Below are positions 17,199-25,790 of a DNA stretch of 64,000 nucleotides, in pieces. The DNA is from Leeia aquatica. GTDB taxonomy: Bacteria; Pseudomonadota; Gammaproteobacteria; Burkholderiales; Leeiaceae. The stretch lies in the NCBI RefSeq assembly GCF_012641365.1, contig NZ_JABAIM010000002.1, forward strand, positions 434,001 to 498,000, given 5' to 3'. Position 1 is the stretch's first letter; the number at the start of each line of letters is the position of its first letter. The notes below the pieces were generated by a model. The model saw only the letters and a program-made list of their open reading frames with translations. It ran no database searches and was not told the DNA's origin. The position numbers were made by a program, and so were the translations under genes.

Positions 17199-18383
17199 AT
17201 GTGGTTCAAAGTACGCGTGGTCGACAATGGCCAGATCACTGATCAGCGGGTACAAGCCGCTGATGCCTCGGCGCTGGCAAACTTGCCAGAGCTAAGCGGG
17301 AAGGTCATCGTGTCCTTTACCCCTGAGGGCAAATCACGATTGAGCTGGTCGTGGGGAGATCGCTTTCCTGCTGTATCTTTTCTGCAGGAGTTGGCTTCTC
17401 TGCTGCGTGCGGGCCTTGGTCTGGTCGAATCCTTGCAGGTGTTGTTACGCAAGGAACAACGTGAAACGTCGCAGCGGGTACTGTCGCAGCTATTGGATGC
17501 CATCCGCGCCGGGCACACCTTCTCTGCTGCCCTTGCCCAGCACCCCGCCATGTTTGATGATGTGCTGGTCGCCACGATTCGAGCCAGTGAAACCAGCGGC
17601 AACCTGCTGCCAGCGACAGAGCGTTATCTGCAGTATCGGCGGGAAATGGACCAGGTCAAGCGCAAGTTGATGTCCACCCTGCTCTACCCGATTACGCTGA
17701 GCATCGTTGGCATGGCTGTGATGGTCTTCCTGCTGATGTATGTGGTTCCTCGCTTTAGCCTGATTTTTGAAGACATTCGGCGAGACCTTCCTCTGTTCTC
17801 ACGCCTTTTGATGCACTTGGGTGGTTGGATCAATACCTACCAGCGGTCTTTACTCATCGCATTGGCCCTGCTGGTTTCGGCCATGACATTCATGGCAGCG
17901 ACTCCACAGGGACGGCGCTGGCTGCTTGCCCCTTTGCTCTTGATACCGGCTTTTGCCCGTCGGCAACGATACTTTGCCCTGTCGCGACTCTACCGCTCCT
18001 TAGCCTTGTTGTTGGGAAGTGGTATAGCACTGCTACAGTCCCTGAACATGGTACGTGGGGGTGTCGCTGCTCGATTTGATCGTCAGCTGGCGGCCTGCGC
18101 TGTCAAGCTGCAGGAAGGTTATGGGATTGCCCATAGCTTTAATGAACAAGGGCTTGCAACGGAGGTCGCCGCAAGTTTGTTGGCAATCGGTGAGCAAAGC
18201 GGTGACCTTTCTGCCTGCTTTCATCGGATAGCGGACTTTCATGACGAAGACAATGAACGCTGGCTGGAACGCTTCTCCAGACTCTTTGAGCCACTTTTGA
18301 TGCTGGGCATCGGTATCGGGGTGGGGGGGGTCGTGGTTTTGATGTATATGCCGATCTTTGAGCTAGCGAGTGCATTGCAATGA
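17199..18383 (+). CDS. gspF: Inner-membrane platform protein GspF/MshG-like
   Basis: The 394-residue protein has the two repeated GspF domains (about 60-185 and 265-390) with the signature L-L-x-A-G-L-G-L-V-E-S-L and its second copy L-L-G-S-G-I-A-L-L-Q-S-L, plus three membrane helices near 165, 220 and 370. It anchors the assembly ATPase to the membrane. It starts 5 bases after gspG and overlaps gspE by ATGA. A run of eight G (18323-18330) sits inside the last helix codons. Confidence 0.92.
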   Translation: MWFKVRVVDNGQITDQRVQAADASALANLPELSGKVIVSFTPEGKSRLSWSWGDRFPAVSFLQELASLLRAGLGLVESLQVLLRKEQRETSQRVLSQLLDAIRAGHTFSAALAQHPAMFDDVLVATIRASETSGNLLPATERYLQYRREMDQVKRKLMSTLLYPITLSIVGMAVMVFLLMYVVPRFSLIFEDIRRDLPLFSRLLMHLGGWINTYQRSLLIALALLVSAMTFMAATPQGRRWLLAPLLLIPAFARRQRYFALSRLYRSLALLLGSGIALLQSLNMVRGGVAARFDRQLAACAVKLQEGYGIAHSFNEQGLATEVAASLLAIGEQSGDLSACFHRIADFHDEDNERWLERFSRLFEPLLMLGIGIGVGGVVVLMYMPIFELASALQ

Positions 18384-19930
18384 GCAAGCACTGGTTGGAG
18401 CAGGCTCATCAAAAGCAACATGCTGCGGGACTCAGCCTGTTGCAGGCCTATGCCGAGCTTCACGCGCACTCGGATATCACCGTGGCACTACCTCGGTTGG
18501 CTAAAGAGTTCGGCTTGGGCCATATTGCCGATACAGAGCTACCTTTCATCCACTGGCTGGATGATCACGTCGCAGGCGGTCGGTTAGGGCAATATCAAGG
18601 GCAAATACGCATCTTGCTCTGCGACCCTACCGACCCGGCCACCTTACGTTGGGCTGCTGCGAGACAGGCTCGCTATGGCCAACCGTTGCTGGTCAGTCAG
18701 ATTGTGCAAGGCATGTTGCCGCAGTCTGCGCCGCCATTAGCAGTTCATCCGGCCAGTTCCGGCACCTCGCCCGCCATTACCATTCTGGACAATGCACTGG
18801 CAGATGCCTTACGCGACGGGGCCAGCGATTTACACCTGGAAACGCGTTCCAGTGGTTTGGTCATCAAGTTACGGCTGGATGGTGTGCTGATTGAGCTCAG
18901 CAAGCACGATGGAACACCCGTGGCCGAACAAGTTATCTCCAGGCTGAAAGTACTGGCTGAGCTGGATATAGCGGAGCGGCGTGTCCCTCAAGACGGTCGT
19001 TTCCGCGCAGCGCCACTGGGTCGTGCCATTGATTTCCGTGTCTCCATCATGCCTAGTATCCATGGTGAGGATGCGGTCATCCGGGTGCTGGACAAACGCG
19101 CACTGGAAACCGGAAGCCAAGGGCTGACGCTGGCCTCACTTGGGTTTTCAGAGGATGTGGTCTCGGCTGTGCGCGAAGCAGCACGACTCCCTCATGGCAT
19201 GCTGTTGGTCACCGGGCCTACCGGGAGTGGCAAAACCACTACCCTGTATGCGGCGATCAATGAAGTATACACCGGGCTCGACAAGATCATCACCATTGAA
19301 GACCCTATCGAGTATGAGCTGGATGGTGTACTGCAAATCCCGGTGAATGAAAAAAAAGGGTTAACTTTCGCCCGGGGGCTGCGTTCCATTCTGAGGCATG
19401 ACCCCGATACCATTCTGGTGGGTGAAATTCGCGATCCGGAAACTGCAGAAATCTCCATCCAGTCTGCCTTGACCGGGCATCTGGTGTACACCACTGTGCA
19501 TGCCAACAATGCCTTTGATGTGCTGGCACGCTTTTTCCATATGGGGGTGGATCCCTATAGCTTTGTCTCAGCAGTCAATACCGTGCTGGCACAACGGCTG
19601 TTGCGCATCAACTGCAGCCAATGCCGGGAAACGGTGGCACTGGATCAACAGCAACAACACAGGCTCGGCACAAAAATCGCCAGCATGCAACGTGGCCGAG
19701 GCTGCGCGGCGTGTCGTCATACCGGCTATGCCGGCCGTAAGGCCATTGGTGAAGTACTGGTGCTGAATGACGACATTCGTGAGCATATTCTGGCGCGTGG
19801 CTCCGTCAGTCAGCTGAAGCGGCTGGCGCAACAAGCAGGAACTCGCCCCATGCGGGATGCCGCACTGGATCTGTTGCATGCCGGCTGGACCACTGCAGAA
19901 GAGGTACTTCGTGTCACAGCCCAAGGTTAA
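18380..19930 (+). CDS. gspE: Assembly ATPase GspE/MshE-like
   Basis: The 516-residue ATPase carries Walker A G-P-T-G-S-G-K-T-T at about 279, the Asp box I-T-I-E-D-P-I-E-Y, Walker B I-L-V-G-E-I-R-D, the His box T-x-H-A-N-N-A, and a tetracysteine zinc site (C-S-Q-C ... C-A-A-C) near 412-450. The zinc site marks GspE/PilB-type extension ATPases. It powers pseudopilus assembly from the cytoplasm. The N-terminal domain is short but present. The start overlaps gspF. Confidence 0.95.
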   Translation: MSKHWLEQAHQKQHAAGLSLLQAYAELHAHSDITVALPRLAKEFGLGHIADTELPFIHWLDDHVAGGRLGQYQGQIRILLCDPTDPATLRWAAARQARYGQPLLVSQIVQGMLPQSAPPLAVHPASSGTSPAITILDNALADALRDGASDLHLETRSSGLVIKLRLDGVLIELSKHDGTPVAEQVISRLKVLAELDIAERRVPQDGRFRAAPLGRAIDFRVSIMPSIHGEDAVIRVLDKRALETGSQGLTLASLGFSEDVVSAVREAARLPHGMLLVTGPTGSGKTTTLYAAINEVYTGLDKIITIEDPIEYELDGVLQIPVNEKKGLTFARGLRSILRHDPDTILVGEIRDPETAEISIQSALTGHLVYTTVHANNAFDVLARFFHMGVDPYSFVSAVNTVLAQRLLRINCSQCRETVALDQQQQHRLGTKIASMQRGRGCAACRHTGYAGRKAIGEVLVLNDDIREHILARGSVSQLKRLAQQAGTRPMRDAALDLLHAGWTTAEEVLRVTAQG

Positions 19931-20555
19931 GCCATCGGGCTGGTGGCTCAGCCACAGCGGGCTGCACCCCATCACGGGAGATCAGACCCAATGGGTGCTG
20001 GGTGCCACAACAGCTACACTACCCGCTCCGCGATGGTATCGACCGTCACCCCGTGTCATGTTGGCCCCCTGCACAACACAGCAAGCCATACTGGCCTGTC
20101 CGCATGGATTACAGCTGGCAGAGGTGCCTGCTTGGTTACAAGGTCAGATGCAATGGCAGGGCTCACCAGATGCCTTGCAGTGGACATCGGTTGGCAAGAC
20201 GCGGATATGGGCATGCCACCTGACTCCGGAAGCATTGGAAATACAAAAGACTACCCGGGCAATCGCGACACCTTGGTTGGTGGCGCGATATAACCTGCTG
20301 CGTCTGCAGCTGATTGAGAATGGCGCCTTATGGAGTATCCACCCAGAGGGTATGAGTTTATTGCTGTTGGACGCAAACCTACCCGATTTGCTGCTTGAGG
20401 CTCCCGCTACTGCGCCTGATCAGGCTGTGGCGTGGCTGCAAACACAGCTGCAGCTGTGGGCAACCCATACGGTGCAGGCGGTGCGACTGGACGACCCATT
20501 TGCCCTGCTGGCAGGCTTTCGCTTACCTGCGCATGTTCAGCGGGGGCAGGCTTAA
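19911..20555 (+). CDS. Putative assembly protein in the PilM/GspL position
   Basis: A GTG at 19911 with GAGG upstream gives 214 residues; it overlaps gspE by 20 bases. The protein has no strong motif and no transmembrane helix. It has the length and operon place of a reduced PilM/MshI/GspL cytoplasmic domain between the ATPase and a PilN-like protein. The assignment rests on position and on the following genes, so it is an inference. Confidence 0.6.
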   Translation: MSQPKVKPSGWWLSHSGLHPITGDQTQWVLGATTATLPAPRWYRPSPRVMLAPCTTQQAILACPHGLQLAEVPAWLQGQMQWQGSPDALQWTSVGKTRIWACHLTPEALEIQKTTRAIATPWLVARYNLLRLQLIENGALWSIHPEGMSLLLLDANLPDLLLEAPATAPDQAVAWLQTQLQLWATHTVQAVRLDDPFALLAGFRLPAHVQRGQA

Positions 20556-21061
20556 TGGGTCGCCCGCCACGCATTCAATTGCAGCATCGCCCCGCTTCGC
20601 GCTTGCCCCAAGTGCTGCTGGCCATATTGGTTTTGTTGAATACGCTGCTGATCGGGCTTGCCTTGCAGCAGTGGCAAGCTCGACAACAAGCGGCGACACC
20701 CATCGCTCAACGCCCCGCTCCTCATACCCCTCAAATGAGACCGGTACCCGAGGGCTTTCGCGAGCAAGTCGAAGCCACCCAAAAAGTCATCAACCAATTG
20801 GGCACGCCTTGGGGGGCGGTATTGCATGCCATTAGTCAGGCTGGGAATAACAAAACCACGGTTGACCAGATGGTACTCAACACAGCCTCACGACAAGTCC
20901 AGCTGAGTGGCCGCTCGGCGGACCAAGTATCTTTGCTGAACCTGCTGCAAAAGCTGAAGCAGCAACCAGCTCTGCGGCGGGTGACGTTACGCTCACACAG
21001 CCAGATGGCAACCGATCAAGGCATTAACCTGCTTCAATTCGACATTGAGGTGAGCTGGTGA
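20555..21061 (+). CDS. PilN/MshI-like assembly protein
   Basis: The start shares one base with the previous stop (TAATG). The 168-residue protein has a short basic cytoplasmic segment (R-P-P-R-I-Q-L-Q-H-R), one membrane helix at about 17-38 and a periplasmic coiled-coil/ferredoxin-like domain with L-N-L-L-Q-K-L-K-Q-Q. This is the PilN design: it links a cytoplasmic PilM-like partner to PilO. Sequence identity to PilN cannot be judged without a search. Confidence 0.7.
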   Translation: MGRPPRIQLQHRPASRLPQVLLAILVLLNTLLIGLALQQWQARQQAATPIAQRPAPHTPQMRPVPEGFREQVEATQKVINQLGTPWGAVLHAISQAGNNKTTVDQMVLNTASRQVQLSGRSADQVSLLNLLQKLKQQPALRRVTLRSHSQMATDQGINLLQFDIEVSW

Positions 21062-21597
21062 ATGCGCAATGGCTGAACTGGCAGCGTCGTGCGCGCCACG
21101 GACTATGGATACCGGTCTTGGTATGCCTGTTGACATTGCTGGGCATGGTGATTTGGGTAACACACCCCACACCGCTGACACCACGCCCCATTCAACCGAC
21201 AGCAGTCAAGCCTCAGGTCGCCACCGTTGACCCGGTGCAGCTTAACCAGCAACGCTTGCAGCAATTTGATGGTTTTGTCCGCCAATCCGCCAAAGCTCAA
21301 CCGGAAATGATGGCAATCCTGTTCGCTGCTGCCGACCATAGCCGCCTAAGTATTGAGCGCGCGGATTATCAATGGTCACGCGTCGAGCACACTCAACTGG
21401 TGGCACTGAATATCTCGGTACAGTTAAAAGGGAGCTATAGCCAGCTCAGCCAGTTTGCCCATGTATTGCGCCGCAATGCCCCCGCAGCTGCCATACAACG
21501 GATGACCTTGGTGCGCGAAGCCACCCAGCCGGAAGGGGTATACCACGCTGATATCATGTTGCAGAGTTATCAGTTGGCAGCAGGAGCAGGCACATGA
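21058..21597 (+). CDS. PilO/GspM-like assembly protein
   Basis: A GTG start at 21058 overlaps the preceding gene by 4 bases. The 179-residue protein has one membrane helix at about 17-35, a proline-rich linker, then a periplasmic domain with the strand-helix pattern L-V-A-L-N-I-S-V-Q-L-K-G-S-Y-S-Q-L-S-Q-F, typical of PilO/GspM ferredoxin-like folds. It is expected to pair with the PilN-like protein. Confidence 0.72.
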   Translation: MNAQWLNWQRRARHGLWIPVLVCLLTLLGMVIWVTHPTPLTPRPIQPTAVKPQVATVDPVQLNQQRLQQFDGFVRQSAKAQPEMMAILFAAADHSRLSIERADYQWSRVEHTQLVALNISVQLKGSYSQLSQFAHVLRRNAPAAAIQRMTLVREATQPEGVYHADIMLQSYQLAAGAGT

Positions 21598-22106
21598 AGC
21601 AACGTCATGCCATTCTGGCTCTGCTGGCCCTGATCACCGCAGGCCTGGTCTGGTTTGCACCAGAGCAAACACCCGTACCACCAGTAGAAGCTGCCGAACG
21701 AGGCGCCAGCGCACCCAAGCCAACGCCCGCCGTGCCAGCCAGCCAGCCTTTGCTGGACCTGCAGCCCATTTACCAAGCGGAAGCCAGCAAGCCCGACAAC
21801 GGTATCTTGTATGGGAGTGATGCTTGGTTGCACCCGCCGCCGCCACCTCCCCCACCACCACCGCCGCCTGCGCCTCCACCGGAACCGACAGCCCCACCGT
21901 TACCCTTTACTTATCTGGGCAGGTTGCACGATGGGAACCAGTGGCGCGTGTTCCTTGGGCAAGGGGCTGAGAGTCTTACGGTCAAAGAGGGCAGCAAGAT
22001 TGGAGACCACTACAAGGTCGTCGCCATTGGACCACAGGCAATTACTTTACTGTACCTGCCGTTGAACCAGACACAAACTTTGAACATACCGAATAGCACA
22101 CCATGA
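21594..22106 (+). CDS. PilP/GspC-like secretin partner with polyproline linker
   Basis: The 170-residue protein has an N-terminal membrane anchor (residues 5-22), a linker with twelve consecutive prolines near 82-93, and a C-terminal homology-region-like beta domain (F-T-Y-L-G-R-L, then V-K-E-G-S-K-I-G-D-x-Y-K-V-V-A-I) as in PilP and GspC. This domain binds the N0 domain of the secretin. It overlaps its neighbours by 4 bases on both sides. The polyproline run is longer than I would expect and may act as a rigid spacer. Confidence 0.75.
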   Translation: MKQRHAILALLALITAGLVWFAPEQTPVPPVEAAERGASAPKPTPAVPASQPLLDLQPIYQAEASKPDNGILYGSDAWLHPPPPPPPPPPPPAPPPEPTAPPLPFTYLGRLHDGNQWRVFLGQGAESLTVKEGSKIGDHYKVVAIGPQAITLLYLPLNQTQTLNIPNSTP

Positions 22107-24367
22107 TGATTCATCGATTTCTAGTGTTGGGCATGCTGCTACTCTTGGCAGGCTGTGCGGGTAGCAGTGAGCACAGCAATGGCCTGAGCCAGATGCAGGC
22201 AGGCAATGCCGAGGCCGGGCTGCAACAGCTCGCCCGCGCGGTCGAGCTGGACCCGGATAACGCCCAATATCGCGCCGATTATCGTCGCCAACGCGAGCTC
22301 TTCATCCAGAGGCAATGGGTAGAGGCAGATCGTTTGCGTCAGCAAGGTAACTGGGATGCCGCCCGTCAGACACTGCAACGCCTGTTGACCATCGACCCCG
22401 ACAACCTTCGTGCAAAGGACACCTTACGCAACCTGAACGACGAGCAGGCCCTGCGTGAGCAACTACAAGATGTCGCCACCCTGATCGGTGACAAGAAACT
22501 CAGCGAAGCGCGGGGACGGCTGCAGCCACTGCGCCAACGCTACCCCGGCAACCGGGATATCGAGCGGCAGTGGCGTAAACTGGATGAACTGCAGCCCCCT
22601 GCCCTGCTGCCACCCGCATTGCAAACGGCACTCGCCAAACCCATCTCGCTAGAATTCCGTGATGTCCCCGTGCGTCAGGTATTTGAAATACTGGCACGAA
22701 ATGCCAACCTGAACTTCATCTTCGACCGCGATGTGCGTTCTGACCTGCGCACCACCCTGATGCTGAAGAATGTACGCATCGAAGACGTTCTCCGACTGGT
22801 GCTCACCACCAGCCAGCTGGAGCGCAAGGTTCTGAGCGACAACATGCTGCTGATCTATCCGCGCACGCCGGAAAAGCAGCGCGAGTATGAGGACTTGGTC
22901 AGCCGCACCTTCTACCTCAATACTGCATCCGCCAAGGATACAGCGGCACTGATCAAAAGCTTCAGCAAGACCCAGGCCATCTATGTCGACGAGCGCAACA
23001 ATGCACTGACCATCCGGGATACCCCGGAAGCCCTGCAATACATCGAAAAACTGGTTACCTCACAAGATCAAGCCAACCCGGAAGTGATGCTGGATGTCGA
23101 GATTCTGGAGGTGAGCAGCAATCTGATGGACGAAATCGGTATCCGTTACCCCGGTAGCGCCAGTTTTTCCATTCAGGGTGCCGCCGGTACGCCCGGCACC
23201 GTCACCATGAAAGAATGGCACAACCGCAGCTCCAGTCTGGTCAGCATAAACATAGGGAACCCTGCGCTGCTGCTGAATCTGAAAGAAGAAGCCGGCCGAG
23301 CCAACCTGCTGGCCAACCCACGCATCCGCGTCAAGAATCGGGAAAAAGCCAAAATTCACATTGGTGACAAAGTACCGCTTATTACCAGCAACATCACGGC
23401 CAACAGTACCATTAGCGAATCGGTGAGCTACATCGACGTCGGCCTGAAACTGGATGTCGAGCCCACAGTTCGCCCCTTGGAGGATGTGGAAATCAAGGTC
23501 GGGCTGGAAGTCAGCAATCTGGTCGATAAAACCACCACGGCAAACGGCACGCTGGCGTACCGCATTGGCACGCGCAACACCAGCACCGTTCTTACCCTGC
23601 AAGACGGTGAAACCCAGGTGCTTGCGGGTCTGATCAGCGATCAGGACCGTAACAGTGTCACAGGCTTGCCGGGGCTGGGTCGGCTCCCTTTGCTAGGTCG
23701 CCTGTTCTCCAGCCACAAGGACGAGAGCAGCCGCACCGAGATTGTCATGTTGATTACTCCGCATATTCTGCGCAATATCAACCCGGAAGCCAGTACCACC
23801 CAATTCCTCAGCGGCACGGAAAGCAAGCCGGGCGCGGAACCGCTGCAGCTCAAGTCGCGCAGCACCCTAACGCCAGCCAGTGGCTCAGAGAGTAGCCCAC
23901 CGGGCAGCAATCCTGCAGGGAATACCAATCCGGAGAGCGAGCTCGATCTGCAACAGCCGGCAGCCATCACCCTCAGTGCGCCACTGTTCACCAAGGTGGG
24001 AGAAGAGCTGCTGATTCAACTCAACCTCTCCAAACCACAAACCATCAAGGGCTTCCTGACCCAGCTCAACTTCGACCCCTTCCGCTTTGAGCCTATCAGC
24101 GTAGACATCCCGCCCGCCTTGCAAGCCAAGCTGGCGGAAAATGGCCTCCACAATGGTATGGATGCTCAACAAGGTCGCGTGAGCCTTGCCACAGAATGGA
24201 AAAGTGAGCTGCCTGCTGGCCCGCTACTGCTGGTCAAGCTTAAAACCAAGCCCGGCGCCCCCGGCAGCACCACCCTGATGCTGGGGGGGATTACTGCGCA
24301 AGATGGCAAAGGTCAGCCCCTGCCCTTGGAGCCCGCCGTGCCGCTACGGATTACCATCACGCCATGA
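22103..24367 (+). CDS. gspD: Lipoprotein secretin, GspD/MshL-like, with TPR-like and cohesin-like ends
   Basis: The 754-residue protein has a lipobox L-A-G-C (Cys18), a TPR-like helical region (about 25-165), an STN/N0 domain (about 178-265), an N1 domain, the secretin barrel (about 330-565, with V-P-L-I-T-S-N and the closing G-L-P-G-L-G-R-L-P-L-L-G-R-L-F), a Ser/Pro/Asn-rich linker, and a C-terminal beta domain (about 625-750) like cohesin (L-S-A-P-L-F-T-K-V-G-E-E-L, then G-F-L-T-Q-L-N-F-D-P). It forms the outer-membrane pore. Lipidation suggests it reaches the outer membrane without a separate pilotin. Confidence 0.9.
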   Translation: MMIHRFLVLGMLLLLAGCAGSSEHSNGLSQMQAGNAEAGLQQLARAVELDPDNAQYRADYRRQRELFIQRQWVEADRLRQQGNWDAARQTLQRLLTIDPDNLRAKDTLRNLNDEQALREQLQDVATLIGDKKLSEARGRLQPLRQRYPGNRDIERQWRKLDELQPPALLPPALQTALAKPISLEFRDVPVRQVFEILARNANLNFIFDRDVRSDLRTTLMLKNVRIEDVLRLVLTTSQLERKVLSDNMLLIYPRTPEKQREYEDLVSRTFYLNTASAKDTAALIKSFSKTQAIYVDERNNALTIRDTPEALQYIEKLVTSQDQANPEVMLDVEILEVSSNLMDEIGIRYPGSASFSIQGAAGTPGTVTMKEWHNRSSSLVSINIGNPALLLNLKEEAGRANLLANPRIRVKNREKAKIHIGDKVPLITSNITANSTISESVSYIDVGLKLDVEPTVRPLEDVEIKVGLEVSNLVDKTTTANGTLAYRIGTRNTSTVLTLQDGETQVLAGLISDQDRNSVTGLPGLGRLPLLGRLFSSHKDESSRTEIVMLITPHILRNINPEASTTQFLSGTESKPGAEPLQLKSRSTLTPASGSESSPPGSNPAGNTNPESELDLQQPAAITLSAPLFTKVGEELLIQLNLSKPQTIKGFLTQLNFDPFRFEPISVDIPPALQAKLAENGLHNGMDAQQGRVSLATEWKSELPAGPLLLVKLKTKPGAPGSTTLMLGGITAQDGKGQPLPLEPAVPLRITITP

Positions 24368-24834
24368 AGCAGCATCGCGGCTTCACCTTGATCGAGCTGC
24401 TGGTCACCATTGCCATCATTTCGGTGTTGGCCAGTCTGGCCATGCCCTTGGCCGAACTGGCCAGCCGTCGCAACAAGGAGCAGGAGCTCAAGCTGGCCCT
24501 TCATCAGCTACGCACCGCACTGGATGCCTACAAGCAAGCCACCGATGAAGGTCGCATCGCCAAATCCGCTGCCGACAGTGGCTACCCGCCCAGCCTCTCG
24601 GTATTGGTGCAAGGCATTCCGGATGCCAAAGACCCCAAAGGTGGCCTGATTTACCTGCTGCGCCGCCTGCCGCGAGACCCCTTTGCGGACGATCAGCTCG
24701 CTGCGGCAGATACTTGGAGGCTACGCAGTTACGCCAGCCCACCCGACAACCCGCAACCAGGTGCAGACGTATTCGATATCTACTCCAAAGACAACGGCAC
24801 AGCGCTGGACGGGAGCCACTATCGTGACTGGTAA
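24364..24834 (+). CDS. GspG-like pseudopilin 2
   Basis: The 156-residue protein has the leader MKQHRG and class III signal F-T-L-I-E-L-L-V-T-I-A with Glu5. The body has the shortened GspG plan (L-R-T-A-L-D-A-Y-K-Q-A, Y-P-P-S-L, L-R-R-L-P-R-D-P-F-A-D-D) and a terminal D-V-F-D-I-Y-S-K-D. It lacks the usual GspG calcium loop. It starts within the last 4 bases of the secretin gene. Confidence 0.85.
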   Translation: MKQHRGFTLIELLVTIAIISVLASLAMPLAELASRRNKEQELKLALHQLRTALDAYKQATDEGRIAKSAADSGYPPSLSVLVQGIPDAKDPKGGLIYLLRRLPRDPFADDQLAAADTWRLRSYASPPDNPQPGADVFDIYSKDNGTALDGSHYRDW

Positions 24835-25189
24835 GCGCGGCTTCACCCTCATTGAGCTACTGGTCGCGTTGGCTATCGTCGGCCTGTTGCTGGCCATCGT
24901 CGCCCCCCGCTACTTTGGTGCACTCGGCAAGAGCGAAGAAACCGTACTACGGAGCAATCTTGCCCTCACCCGCAACGCCATCGACCAGTTCCATGCGGAC
25001 AAAGGTCGTTACCCCGCCAGCCTGCAAGAACTGGTTGACCTGCACTACCTGCGCAGCCTGCCGATGGACCCCATTTTGAAGCGGGACGACGCCTGGCAGA
25101 TGGTCACCGACAGTAACGGCCAACTGCGAGACCTGCACAGCGCGGCCACCACCCAGGCCAACGACGGCACTCGGTACAATACATGGTAA
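24824..25189 (+). CDS. GspG-like pseudopilin 3
   Basis: A GTG at 24824, inside the end of the previous gene, gives a short leader (M-T-G-K-R-G) and F-T-L-I-E-L-L-V-A-L-A with Glu5; a frame extending further upstream is antisense-free but has no leader-like start. The 121-residue body has D-K-G-R-Y-P-A-S-L-Q-E-L and S-L-P-M-D-P-I, the compact GspG-like plan. A minor pilus-tip or shaft role is likely. Confidence 0.85.
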   Translation: MTGKRGFTLIELLVALAIVGLLLAIVAPRYFGALGKSEETVLRSNLALTRNAIDQFHADKGRYPASLQELVDLHYLRSLPMDPILKRDDAWQMVTDSNGQLRDLHSAATTQANDGTRYNTW

Positions 25190-25647
25190 GGCGGGCACCA
25201 CAGCAGCGAGGCTTCACCTACCTGCTGCTCCTGCTCTCCGTCGCCCTCATCGGCACCCTGCTGGCCACCACCGGCCGCTACTGGGCCTTCCAGCAGCAGC
25301 GCAGCAAAGAGCTTGAGCTGTTGCGTGCCGGGCTGGCCATCCGCCAAGCCATTCAGCGTTACTATGAAAGCTCTCCCGGCAGCGTCAAGCGCTACCCGGC
25401 ACGGCTGGAAGACCTGCTGGAAGACCGCCGCTTCCTCGCCATCCGCCGCCACCTGCGCCGCATCCCGGTTGACCCGTTTACCGGCCAGGCAGACTGGGTA
25501 TTACTCACCGCACCCGAAGGCGGCATCCAAGGCGTCCACAGCCTATCTGACCAGGAGTCCATCAAACAGGCAGAGTTCCCGGAAGGTGTCTGGCTGGAAA
25601 ATGGTACGCACTACTCAGGCTGGGTGTTTGCCTGGAGAGCCAAGTAG
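25183..25647 (+). CDS. Pseudopilin 4 without Glu5
   Basis: The 154-residue protein starts M-V-R-R-A-P-Q-Q-R-G and continues F-T-Y-L-L-L-L-L-S-V-A-L, so the prepilin peptidase Gly is present but position 5 of the mature protein is Leu, not Glu. Only tip pseudopilins such as GspK usually lack Glu5. The body still has the GspG-like Y-P-A-R-L-E-D-L-L-E-D-R-R and I-P-V-D-P-F-T-G. It is the last gene of the operon and its 3' end is duplicated as a relic at about 31266-31458. Confidence 0.82.
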   Translation: MVRRAPQQRGFTYLLLLLSVALIGTLLATTGRYWAFQQQRSKELELLRAGLAIRQAIQRYYESSPGSVKRYPARLEDLLEDRRFLAIRRHLRRIPVDPFTGQADWVLLTAPEGGIQGVHSLSDQESIKQAEFPEGVWLENGTHYSGWVFAWRAK

Positions 25648-25790
25648 TTATTCAATTATTGCCCCCACGTCAATCTGTCAAAAAGTACAGGCACTTCATT
25701 TTCTTACATCATAAATGCAAATTGAGTAGCCTTTTCGCATGTGCTACCATCCCCAAAACTCGAAGCGCCATCAATTAACATCAACAGCTA

